Positions 1 to 7,158 of a DNA stretch of 64,000 nt are shown here, piece by piece. The notes below the pieces were generated by a model, which was not told the DNA's origin, did not search any database, and worked only from the letters and a program-made list of their open reading frames with translations. The position numbers and the translations under genes are program-made. This DNA comes from Pelomonas cellulosilytica (GTDB lineage: Bacteria > Pseudomonadota > Gammaproteobacteria > Burkholderiales > Burkholderiaceae_C), in the NCBI RefSeq assembly GCF_021353265.1, contig NZ_JAJTWU010000003.1:682001-746000 (forward strand), read 5' to 3'. Numbering within the stretch: position 1 is the stretch's first letter; every line of letters begins with the position of its first letter.

Positions 1-395
1 TGGCGCTTGGGTGCGGGTGGCTCGCGGTTCAAGCCGAAGCCAAGCGCACCCGCTCGGTCGTCAGGCGAGTGCAGCAGATAGTCCAGCTCGCCAAGCGAGA
101 CGCGCCCAAGATGTCGCTCAATGACGCGCCGGCCCCAGAAATCCGGGCTTGAGTCGCGCAGCGCGCCAAAGACGCCGCCGAGCGCCGCCGTCTCGTACAC
201 CCTGGGCGTCAGCTTCAGCTCGATTGGATCGAGCGGTACCGCGTCGGGGCGCTCCAGGTAGCTACGGCCATAGACGAAGCGACCTTCCGGCAGGCCCGTG
301 CGGCCCAGACTCAACGAAAAACGACCTGCCGTCACCGGCACGGTCCACCCCGGCAGCGTGATGTAGACGAAGCACTCGCCGGGCTCAGAAGTCAT
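1..395 (-). CDS. hipA: HipA-family toxin kinase, N-terminal part (runs off the left edge)
   Basis: Only the first 131 codons are in the window; the reading frame is still open at base 1. The ATG at 395 overlaps the end of the upstream HTH gene by 11 bases, the usual hipB-hipA coupling. The visible part matches the HipA N-subdomain 1: a beta-rich start (residues about 8-30), then a PDAVPLDPIEL stretch, GGVFGALRDSSPDFWGRR, and LGELDYLLHSPDDRAGAL, which is the loop that precedes the kinase core in this subfamily. Family knowledge: HipA is a Ser/Thr kinase that phosphorylates glutamyl-tRNA synthetase (or a related target) and is neutralised by HipB. The catalytic residues lie outside the window, so activity cannot be judged here. 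Confidence 0.85.
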   Translation of the reverse strand, partial: MTSEPGECFVYITLPGWTVPVTAGRFSLSLGRTGLPEGRFVYGRSYLERPDAVPLDPIELKLTPRVYETAALGGVFGALRDSSPDFWGRRVIERHLGRVSLGELDYLLHSPDDRAGALGFGLNREPPAPKR

Positions 396-729
396 TGTCG
401 AGCGCTCCTGCACCTCGCCGTGCCCGCATGCGCTCGCGCGCCAGTGCCAGCGTCTGGCCCTCAGCGTCCGTTTCTGGCGCGGCAAGGCTCGCTGCCTGAT
501 CGAGCAGCCCGAGCGCCCACAGCAAGGCCAGGTACACAGCAATGCCCGTCGAGGGCTTGCCCTTCTCGGCATCCGTCACGGCGCGCACCCCCGTCCCGAT
601 CTTCTCGGCCATCTCGGGAATGGTCAGGTTGCGCCGCAGACGTGCGGTTCGCAGGTTTGCGCCAAGGCGTGTCAGCGTCTGCTCAACCTCATAAGGCGGA
701 GCCGTGAGGAGCTTGTTGCGTGCGGTCAT
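385..729 (-). CDS. hipB: XRE-family antitoxin/repressor (HipB-like)
   Basis: A 114-residue protein from the ATG at 729; in-frame ATGs at 753 and 810 would add an unconserved-looking tail, so the start is uncertain. Residues about 15-75 form a Cro/CI-type helix-turn-helix (LGANLRTARLRRNLTIPEMAEKI, then GVRAVTDAEKGKPSTG). The C-terminus ends LDNDF and overlaps the hipA start by 11 bases, which predicts translational coupling. As a HipB-type partner it should bind its own promoter and the toxin; two dyads lie just upstream at 796-809 and 818-839. Note that 796-809 lies inside the longest possible reading frame but outside the start chosen here, which favours 729 or 753. Confidence 0.8.
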   Translation of the reverse strand: MTARNKLLTAPPYEVEQTLTRLGANLRTARLRRNLTIPEMAEKIGTGVRAVTDAEKGKPSTGIAVYLALLWALGLLDQAASLAAPETDAEGQTLALARERMRARRGAGALDNDF

Positions 730-795
730 CGCGGTGTGTAGTCGCTGGCGCATGCCTATGGCCTTACGGCCCGCACCACGCAAAGTCAATGAAGA

Positions 796-839
796 TGCTC
801 TTGAGAGCACTTTAACAAACCTAGAATGCTTTCTAGGTT
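796..839 (-). promoter_or_regulatory. Candidate operator/promoter of the left hipBA locus (two dyads)
   Basis: Two perfect inverted repeats sit side by side upstream of the HTH gene: TGCTCT-TG-AGAGCA at 796-809 and AACCTAGAA-N4-TTCTAGGTT at 818-839. On the minus strand a TTGACT hexamer (784-789) lies just downstream of the dyads, giving a possible -35. Autorepression by HipB-type proteins at such dyads is known for the family; binding here is inferred. Confidence 0.5.
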
Positions 840-969
840 GTTTTTTTACTCACGCCCGGCAAATCAGCACGCCCCCCAAGCACCCGCATGCGCACGCTGC
901 TGTGCAGCAATCGAGCACCTGAAGGAAATCGCGATGAGACAGGCACTTAGGCGCGCTGGGCAAGGCTTA

Positions 970-1320
970 TCAACAGGCTTGCTCACCAGTTTGCTGGCTA
1001 ACTTTGGTCTGGTCGAGCGTGGTGCGTAGCTGCTGCAGCCCGTACCGCGCACCGCGCTGGCGCTCACGAAAGCGAGCCCACGCGTCGTCCTCTGTAGGTG
1101 CAACGGCGTCGAGTGCCGGTTCCAACGACGCGATCTAGTTGTCCAGGCAACGGTGGATCAGAGCGCCTGTCACATCCAGTCGACCGGGGCCGGCGCTGGC
1201 ATAGATCGCGAACAGTTCGTTGATCTGAAATCCACCTGCGCCGCTAACCTGTCGAAAAAGCAGCAGACTGGCGTGCAGCTGTTTAGAAATCACCGCAGCA
1301 GCTGCAGCAGCGCGCAACAC
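970..1320 (-). pseudogene. Hypothetical ORF interrupted by an in-frame TAG
   Basis: Reading minus-strand from the ATG at 1320 gives a coherent protein-like sequence (ISKQLHASLLLFRQVSG, then INELFAIYASAGPG and TGALIHRCLDN) that meets TAG at 1135-1137. The same frame then continues for 54 codons (ASLEPALDAVAPTEDDAWARF, QRGARYGLQQLRTTLD) to TGA at 970-972. The simplest reading is a gene of about 116 codons broken by one nonsense base. I do not recognise the family. It lies 16 bases downstream of the LuxR regulator stop. The alternative is chance open frame; no frame-independent evidence is visible. Confidence 0.35.
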
Positions 1321-1336
1321 GGCTGCTGCGCAGTGG

Positions 1337-1984
1337 TCAACTCGCGACGAGGCCGTTGCGGATCGCGTAGACCGTCAGCTCGGAGTTGTTCGTCAGCCCC
1401 AGCTTCTCCAGCACGCGGGCGCGGTAGACGCTGACGGTCTTGGGGCTGAGCATCAGCTCCTCGGCGATGTCCGAGAGCCGCTTGCCCGACGCGATCATGA
1501 CGAGCGTCTGCAGCTCGCGGTCGGACAGCTTCTGGTGCGCCTGCTCGGTCACAGGCGCGGTGAGGCTTTCCACGAGCATCTGCGCGATCTCCGGCGTCAC
1601 GTACTTGCGCCCCTGCGCGACGGTGCGCACCGCCTGCACGAGCGTGGCCGGGTCGCCGCCCTTGTTGACGTAGCCGTAGGCGCCGGCGCGCAGCGCGCGG
1701 ATGGCGTACTGGTCCTCCGGGTACATCGACACGACGAGCGCCCGCACCGGCGCGCCCTCTTCCTTCAGCACGTGCAGCACGTCCAGGCCCGAGCGGCCGG
1801 GCATGTTGATGTCCAGCACCAGCACGTCGCACGGGTTATCCTTGCCGAGCTTGTGCAGCAGACCGCGGAGCTCGGTGTAGTCACCGGCCTCGCCGATGAC
1901 CTCGATGTCCTGGGCGTCGCTGAGGGTGTCGCGGATGCCACGGCGGATCAGGCCGTGGTCGTCACAGAGGATGACCTTAATCAC
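1337..1984 (-). CDS. NarL/FixJ-family response regulator
   Basis: 215 residues: an N-terminal receiver domain (about 1-125) with acidic pair D8-D9, phospho-acceptor D58 in LVLDINMPG and the conserved K in YVNKGG, followed by a LuxR-type HTH (about 150-212: LSDRELQTLVMIASG, LSDIAEELMLSPKTVSVYRARVLEKL). It is a DNA-binding transcription factor of a two-component pair. Its start overlaps the end of the adjacent sensor kinase by 4 bases (ATGA), so the two are co-transcribed and co-translated. The pair is divergent from the chemotaxis operon at 3.4 kb; targets cannot be read from the sequence. Confidence 0.93.
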   Translation of the reverse strand: MIKVILCDDHGLIRRGIRDTLSDAQDIEVIGEAGDYTELRGLLHKLGKDNPCDVLVLDINMPGRSGLDVLHVLKEEGAPVRALVVSMYPEDQYAIRALRAGAYGYVNKGGDPATLVQAVRTVAQGRKYVTPEIAQMLVESLTAPVTEQAHQKLSDRELQTLVMIASGKRLSDIAEELMLSPKTVSVYRARVLEKLGLTNNSELTVYAIRNGLVAS

Positions 1985-3141
1985 AGACGCCCCCAGATGG
2001 ATTGGCTGACGTCATCCTTGCCGAAGTCGGTCGAGTCGTCGAGGGCGTCGATGGCGTCGGCCTCCAGCGGCACGGTCAGGATGAGGCTGGTGCCGGAGCC
2101 TGGCGTGCTGGACAGGTCCACCCAGCCGCCCACCGTCGCGGCGCGTTCATGCAGGCCGCGGATGCCGAAGGAGCGCTCCTTGGCCAGATCCTCGGGGGCG
2201 ATGCCCCGGCCGTTATCGTGGATCTCCAGCGTCAGCACCCCAGAGTCCAGGCTCAGCTCGACGTCCACACGCGTCGCGCCGGAATGCTTCGACACATTCG
2301 TCAGCGCCTCCTGCGCCGTGCGGTAGGCCACGAGCGGAACGCCCGATGGCAGGGCGAGGCGCTGCTCGCCGACCCGCAGTGCCGCCTCGATGCCGGTGCG
2401 GCGCTCGAAGCGAGCCGTCATCCATTGCAGCGCAGCGACCAGGCCCTGCTCCAGGATGGCCGGCCGCAGGTTGTGCATGATGCGCTGGCTGGCTTCGATG
2501 GCCGAGCTGACAGTCTCCAGCGCCGCGACGACGCGCTGCTTGATCTGCGGATCCTGCGCATGACGGTCGATCCAGGCAAGGTCGAACTTGATCGCGGTCA
2601 ACGAGCCGCCGACATCGTCATGAATCTCGCGGGCGATGGCCGCCCGCTCCAGCTCCACGCTGGTCTGCAGATGGCCGGCCAGTTGGTGCAGCCGTTGCTT
2701 GGACTTGACGAGTTCCTCGTCGGCGATGTGCCGTGCCCGCTCGTTGTCCGCAGCGTCGATGGCATGCAGCAGCGCCGGCACCAGGCGCGCCAGGTTGTTC
2801 TTCAGCAGGTAGTCCGATGCGCCGTTGCGCATGGCCGAGACGGCCGCGTCCTCGCCGATCTCGCCGGACACGAGGATGAACGGCATCAGCAGTTGCCGCG
2901 CCTTGATGGCCTCCAGCACATCCAGGCCGGAGTAGCCGGGCAGGTTGTAGTCCGAGATGACGGCGTCCCAGCGGCGGTCCAGCGCCGCCAGCACCGCGGA
3001 CAACGCGTCCAGCCGCTCCATCTCCACGCGCACGCCGGCTCGGGTCAGCTGCGCGAGGATGAGCTGGTGGTCAAGGTCGGAATCCTCGACATGCAGCACG
3101 CGCAGGACCCGGTTCGTCCGCTCTACACCAGAAATCGTCAT
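1981..3141 (-). CDS. Receiver-domain histidine kinase (HisKA_3 / NarX-type core)
   Basis: 386 residues from the ATG at 3141 (MTISGVERTN); the frame is open further upstream but the extension is low complexity. Domains: receiver (about 14-135, phospho-acceptor Asp in AVISDYNLPGYSG), a short coiled linker, a HisKA_3 dimerisation helix with the phospho-acceptor His in AREIHDDVGGSLTAIKFDL, then a HATPase_c with N box (AQEALTNVSKHSGATR), G1 (DNGRGI) and G2 (SFGIRGLHERA). There is no membrane segment or periplasmic sensor, so it is cytosolic and probably takes input through its own receiver domain. It is the partner of the LuxR-type regulator that overlaps its stop codon. Confidence 0.92.
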   Translation of the reverse strand: MTISGVERTNRVLRVLHVEDSDLDHQLILAQLTRAGVRVEMERLDALSAVLAALDRRWDAVISDYNLPGYSGLDVLEAIKARQLLMPFILVSGEIGEDAAVSAMRNGASDYLLKNNLARLVPALLHAIDAADNERARHIADEELVKSKQRLHQLAGHLQTSVELERAAIAREIHDDVGGSLTAIKFDLAWIDRHAQDPQIKQRVVAALETVSSAIEASQRIMHNLRPAILEQGLVAALQWMTARFERRTGIEAALRVGEQRLALPSGVPLVAYRTAQEALTNVSKHSGATRVDVELSLDSGVLTLEIHDNGRGIAPEDLAKERSFGIRGLHERAATVGGWVDLSSTPGSGTSLILTVPLEADAIDALDDSTDFGKDDVSQSIWGRL

Positions 3142-3359
3142 GGTCGCGCAGTATGCCGTCAGCCGCACGGGCAAGCCCCCCGCAGCGGCCGCGCCACCCC
3201 GCCACACTCAACGGGCCCGAGAGCGGTAATACGGCTCGTTCTCGGCCCATCTCAACGTCGACACGGGTCGAAAATGGGGTGAACATGCCATGATTGATTC
3301 GCCCTGATTACATCCATAGGGCCTTGGGACAAGAAGCAGCATCCCCTCGCGGAGAAACG

Positions 3360-3827
3360 ATGCAGACCGATACCTCCAACGCAGCCGAACTCGACGGAGC
3401 CATGGGCGCCATGCCTTTGCTGGCGGCTGCGGAGCTGCAGGATCACCTGATGACGGTGACCAACGACCTCGAGCGGCTGCAGCGCCTTCTCGACGATGCC
3501 GGCGAGGCCCTGTCGACGCACTTCTACAGCGCGTCCGGCCAGGTCATGACGCTGCTCAGCGGCAGCGACGGCAGCGCCGCCTCTGAAGGTCTCAAGCAGA
3601 TCATGCAAGACATCGCGGGCGCCATCACGGCCCTGCAATTCCAGGACATGGCGACGCAGCTGATCGCCCACACCAGCCAGCGCCTGCGCAACTGCGCCGA
3701 CCAGCTAGCGCGCGACACCTTCGGCATGGACGACGAGGACGGCGTGGCCGTCGTCGAGATTGCGCCGCTGCGACCCAATCCGGTCACGCAGGATGAGATG
3801 GACGCTGGATCCATCGAACTTTTCTGA
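3360..3827 (+). CDS. Small CheZ-like chemotaxis protein, first gene of the che operon
   Basis: 155 residues, ATG at 3360 preceded by a GCGGAGA ribosome site. Largely helical: AAELQDHLMTVTNDLERLQRLL, then an acidic, hydrophobic coiled stretch, and the motif LQFQDMATQLIAHTSQRL at about 90-107. E. coli CheZ carries its catalytic Asp143 and Gln147 in FQDLTGQ, and the spacing D-x3-Q is kept here (FQDMATQ). The protein is shorter than CheZ (about 214 residues) and lacks an obvious C-terminal CheY-binding peptide, though it ends in an acidic tail (MDAGSIELF). Place directly before cheY and cheA supports a role as CheY-P phosphatase or a relative. Function is inferred from motif and context. Confidence 0.7.
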   Translation: MQTDTSNAAELDGAMGAMPLLAAAELQDHLMTVTNDLERLQRLLDDAGEALSTHFYSASGQVMTLLSGSDGSAASEGLKQIMQDIAGAITALQFQDMATQLIAHTSQRLRNCADQLARDTFGMDDEDGVAVVEIAPLRPNPVTQDEMDAGSIELF

Positions 3828-3875
3828 ACCCCGCCACCTCCCACCCAGGCAACACGTTCCCTCGGAGATAACCAG

Positions 3876-4241
3876 ATGACCCACTCAATCCTTGCTGTCG
3901 ACGACTCGGCCTCGATGCGCCAGATGGTGGCCTTCACGCTCAAGAACGCCGGCTTCAACGTGGTCGAAGCCGTGGACGGCCAGGACGCCTGGGAAAAGTC
4001 CGGCCAGCGCGATTTCGACCTGGTGCTGACGGACCAGAACATGCCGCGCATGGATGGCATCAGCCTGACCAAGAAGCTGCGCGAGAACCCGAAGTTCAAG
4101 ACTACGCCCATCCTGATCCTGACCACCGAGTCCAGCGATGCGATGAAGCAGGCCGGCCGCGCCGCGGGGGCCACGGGCTGGCTCGTCAAGCCGTTCGATC
4201 CTGCCAAGCTGATCGAGGTGATCGGCAAGGTCATCCGCTGA
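3876..4241 (+). CDS. cheY: CheY-type single-domain response regulator
   Basis: 121 residues, a lone receiver domain. Visible are the acidic pair D9-D10 (AVDDSASMR), phospho-acceptor D53 (LVLTDQNMPRMDG), the switch Thr in ILTTESSD and the conserved Lys in WLVKPFDPAKL. In chemotaxis the phosphorylated form binds the flagellar motor; CheA, encoded 24 bases downstream, is the expected donor. A GGAGA ribosome site lies about 8 bases before the ATG. It follows the CheZ-like gene by 48 bases. Confidence 0.95.
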   Translation: MTHSILAVDDSASMRQMVAFTLKNAGFNVVEAVDGQDAWEKSGQRDFDLVLTDQNMPRMDGISLTKKLRENPKFKTTPILILTTESSDAMKQAGRAAGATGWLVKPFDPAKLIEVIGKVIR

Positions 4242-4265
4242 AGGTACGCGAGGGGAGCATCAGCC

Positions 4266-6419
4266 ATGGGTGACATGACTTCAGAAGGCGCCAGCATCAG
4301 CGCCGGTATCGACCTTAGCCAGTTCTACCAGGTCTTCTTCGAGGAAGCCGGCGAGAACCTCGACAACATGGAGCAGTTGCTGCTCAACGTGAACGTCGAG
4401 GCTCCCGACGACGAGGAGATGAACGCCATCTTCCGCTGCGCCCACTCCATCAAGGGTGGCGCGGCGACGTTCGGCTTCAGCGACGTCGCGGAGCTGACTC
4501 ACCAGATGGAGACGCTGCTGGACAAGCTGCGCCGCCATGAACTGCAGCCCACCGCCCCGATGGTGGACGTGCTGCTGCAGTCTGGCGACGCGCTGCGCGC
4601 CCAGCTCGGCCGCCATCAGGGATCGGGTGCCGACCCCGTCGACACTGCCGAGTTGCTGCAGAACATCAAGCGTTTCGTGGAAGGCGGCGGCGCCCCGGCA
4701 CCCGCTGCGGCCACCCCGGCACCGGCTCCGCAAGCGGCCCCCGCTGCGGCGCCCGCCGCCGCACCCGCGGCCAAGGCCAGCCCCGGCGCCCGGCTGCTCG
4801 AGTTGCAGGTCGGCCCGCTGCCTGACCCCGCCGTGGCCGACAACCTCGTCGAGCTGTTCAAGGAAATCACCGACCTCGGCACCATCGAGCCGCTGGACGC
4901 CGGTCAGAGCTCCGACGGCATGCGCCGCTTCAAGGTGCTGACCAGCTCCACCGACAACGACCTGCTCGATCTCTTCACGTTCCACGTCGCTCGCGAACAG
5001 GTCAAGCTGATGCCGCTGGGCACGGGCTTTGGCTTCTACGACGGCGCCCCCGGCGCACCGCCGGCCGAGGCGCCGTCCACCGACCCGGGCTACGGCTTCT
5101 TCGACGACGCGCCCGGCGTGCCGGAAGGCTCGGCAGCCGCGCCCGAACCCGCCGCTGCGGCCCCTGCGCCGGCCGTGGCGACAACTGCAGCCATCGTTCC
5201 GGCCCGTCCGACCACGCCCGCCAAGACCGAGGCCAAGCCGGCCGGCGGCGGCCTGGACCAGACGACGCTGCGCGTGTCCATCGAGAAGGTCGACCAGCTC
5301 ATCAACCTCGTCGGTGAACTCGTCATCACGCAGGCCATGCTCGCGCAAAACAGTCGCGAGCTGGATCCGGCGCTGTACCAGCAGCTCACCAGCGGCCTGG
5401 CCGACCTGGAGCGCAACACGCGCGACCTGCAAGAGTCGGTCATGTCGATCCGCATGATCCCGATGGCCACGGTGTTCAACCGCTTCCCGCGCATGCTGCG
5501 CGACCTGGCGGCCAAGCTGGGCAAGAAGGTCGAACTGGTCACGCAGGGTGAAGCGACCGAGCTGGACAAGAGCCTGGTCGAGAAGATCACCGACCCGCTG
5601 ACCCACCTCGTGCGCAACAGCTGCGACCACGGCATCGAGATGCCCGCTGACCGCGTCGCCAAGGGCAAGTCCGAGCAGGGCACGATCACGCTCGTCGCCT
5701 CCCACCAGGGTGGCAGCATCGTCATCGAGGTGCGCGACGACGGCCGCGGCCTGAACCGCGAGAAGCTGATCAAGAAGGCCCGCGAGAAGGGCATCGACGC
5801 GCCGGACACGATGACCGACGCCGAATGCTGGAACCTGATCTTCGCGCCGGGCTTCTCGACCGCAGACGTGGTGACCGACGTGTCGGGCCGCGGCGTCGGC
5901 ATGGACGTGGTCAAGAAGAACATCACGTCGCTGGGCGGAACGGTGGAAATCGACTCCGCCGAAGGCTACGGCATGAAGGTGTCCGTGCGCCTGCCGCTCA
6001 CGCTCGCCATCATGGACGGCATGAGCGTGGGCGTGGGCGACGAGTGCTACATCCTGCCGCTGTCGTCCGTCGTCGAATCCTTCCAGGTGCAGGCCGACAC
6101 GATCAAGACCGTCGCCGGCTCCGGCCGCGTCGTCGAGGTGCGTGACGAGTACATGCCCGTCATCGAGCTCGAGAAGGTCTTCGATGTGCCGCGCTTCGAC
6201 TTCGAGCACGTGAGCTCGATCATGGTCGTCGTCGAGGCCGAAGGCGGCCGCGTCGCGCTGCTGGTGGACGAGCTGCTCGGCCAGCAGCAGGTCGTCGTGA
6301 AGAACCTCGAAGCCAACTACCGCAAGGTCAACGACGTGTCCGGCGCCACCATCATGGGTGACGGCCGCGTGGCCCTGATCCTGGACGTCGGCAGCCTGGT
6401 GCGCCGCTCGCGCCACTAA
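4266..6419 (+). CDS. cheA: Chemotaxis histidine kinase CheA
   Basis: 717 residues. P1/HPt domain at 15-135 with phospho-acceptor H60 in IFRCAHSIKGGAATFGF. A long Ala/Pro linker (about 139-175) leads to a P2-like region (LLELQVGPLPD to LMPLGTGFGF), a second Ala/Pro linker, then P3 dimerisation (about 333-400, TTLRVSIEKVDQLINLVGELV), P4 kinase with N box HLVRNSCDHGIE and G boxes DDGRGL and VSGRGVGMDVVK, and a C-terminal P5 CheW-like domain. It autophosphorylates at receptor arrays and passes phosphate to CheY. The next gene, cheW, starts 25 bases downstream after a GAGGAG site. Confidence 0.97.
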   Translation: MGDMTSEGASISAGIDLSQFYQVFFEEAGENLDNMEQLLLNVNVEAPDDEEMNAIFRCAHSIKGGAATFGFSDVAELTHQMETLLDKLRRHELQPTAPMVDVLLQSGDALRAQLGRHQGSGADPVDTAELLQNIKRFVEGGGAPAPAAATPAPAPQAAPAAAPAAAPAAKASPGARLLELQVGPLPDPAVADNLVELFKEITDLGTIEPLDAGQSSDGMRRFKVLTSSTDNDLLDLFTFHVAREQVKLMPLGTGFGFYDGAPGAPPAEAPSTDPGYGFFDDAPGVPEGSAAAPEPAAAAPAPAVATTAAIVPARPTTPAKTEAKPAGGGLDQTTLRVSIEKVDQLINLVGELVITQAMLAQNSRELDPALYQQLTSGLADLERNTRDLQESVMSIRMIPMATVFNRFPRMLRDLAAKLGKKVELVTQGEATELDKSLVEKITDPLTHLVRNSCDHGIEMPADRVAKGKSEQGTITLVASHQGGSIVIEVRDDGRGLNREKLIKKAREKGIDAPDTMTDAECWNLIFAPGFSTADVVTDVSGRGVGMDVVKKNITSLGGTVEIDSAEGYGMKVSVRLPLTLAIMDGMSVGVGDECYILPLSSVVESFQVQADTIKTVAGSGRVVEVRDEYMPVIELEKVFDVPRFDFEHVSSIMVVVEAEGGRVALLVDELLGQQQVVVKNLEANYRKVNDVSGATIMGDGRVALILDVGSLVRRSRH

Positions 6420-6444
6420 CCAACTACATACGAGGAGAGGCCGC

Positions 6445-6975
6445 ATGGAAGCCAGCAACGTCCCCGCCCTGCGCCAGACCGGCGCTGTCACCACCACGAA
6501 CAAGACCCATGGGCCTGCCAGCGGCGAGTACCTGACCTTCCGGCTCGGCTCCGAGGAATACGGCATCGACATCCTGAAGGTGCAGGAGATCCGCTCCTAC
6601 GAACCGCCCACGCGCATCGCCAACGCGCCGGACTTCATCAAGGGCGTCGTCAACCTGCGGGGCGTCATCGTCCCCATCGTCGATCTGCGCCTGAAGCTGA
6701 ACTGCCCCACGGCCGAGTACAACAGTTTCACCGTCGTCATCGTGCTGAACGTGCGCAACCGCGTCGTCGGCGCCGTCGTGGACTCGGTGTCCGACGTGCT
6801 GGAACTCAACCGCGATGCCATCAAGCCCGCTCCGGAGCTGAACGCCGCCTCGGTGGACACCAGCTTCATCACGGGCATCGGCTCGGTGGCTGAGCGCATG
6901 CTGATCCTGATGGACATCGAAGGCCTGATGAGCAGCGCCGAAATGGGGCTGATGGAAGCCGCCGTCGCGGCCTAA
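6445..6975 (+). CDS. cheW: Chemotaxis coupling protein CheW (first copy)
   Basis: 176 residues; a single CheW domain after a short unstructured N-terminus. Core motifs: YLTFRLGSEEYGIDILKVQEI, then NAPDFIKGVVNLRGVIVPIVDLR, then a VVDSVSDVL segment and the final FITGIGSVAERMLILMDIEGL. It bridges CheA (P5) and the receptor tip. A close paralogue lies at 44832-45332, nearly identical through the two core motifs. This copy is in the che operon between cheA and an MCP gene. Confidence 0.96.
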   Translation: MEASNVPALRQTGAVTTTNKTHGPASGEYLTFRLGSEEYGIDILKVQEIRSYEPPTRIANAPDFIKGVVNLRGVIVPIVDLRLKLNCPTAEYNSFTVVIVLNVRNRVVGAVVDSVSDVLELNRDAIKPAPELNAASVDTSFITGIGSVAERMLILMDIEGLMSSAEMGLMEAAVAA

Positions 6976-7158
6976 GGGCCGACAAGCACCTCGAGGCGCT
7001 GCCCCCCCCAAAAGGGGCGGTTGGAGACAAGGAAGACCTGACGCGCCGGGCGCTTACGAGCCCCGGACCGCCAGGTCTTCGCCGTTCTGCCGAACTCCAC
7101 GACAAGAAGGGAGCGGCAGGGCGTCACATCGTCTTGCAACCGGATTCAGGAGGTGCCC
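6976..7158. other. cheW-mcp intergenic region with two foldable repeats
   Basis: A C-run/G-run hairpin (about 7003-7018, CCCCCCC-AAAA-GGGG) is followed by an 8-base inverted repeat AAGACCTG/CAGGTCTT with a loop of roughly 30 bases (about 7031-7080). Neither has a T-tract, so neither looks like an intrinsic terminator; they may be mRNA-stability or intergenic repeat elements. Confidence 0.4.

Noticed and set aside
4281-6572. 763-codon minus-strand open frame opposite cheA
   Set aside because: Composition is Arg/Gly/His/Asp-rich shadow sequence; cheA is unambiguous.
7003-7080. Terminator between cheW and the MCP gene
   Set aside because: Hairpins lack a T-tract and the loop of the larger one is about 30 bases.
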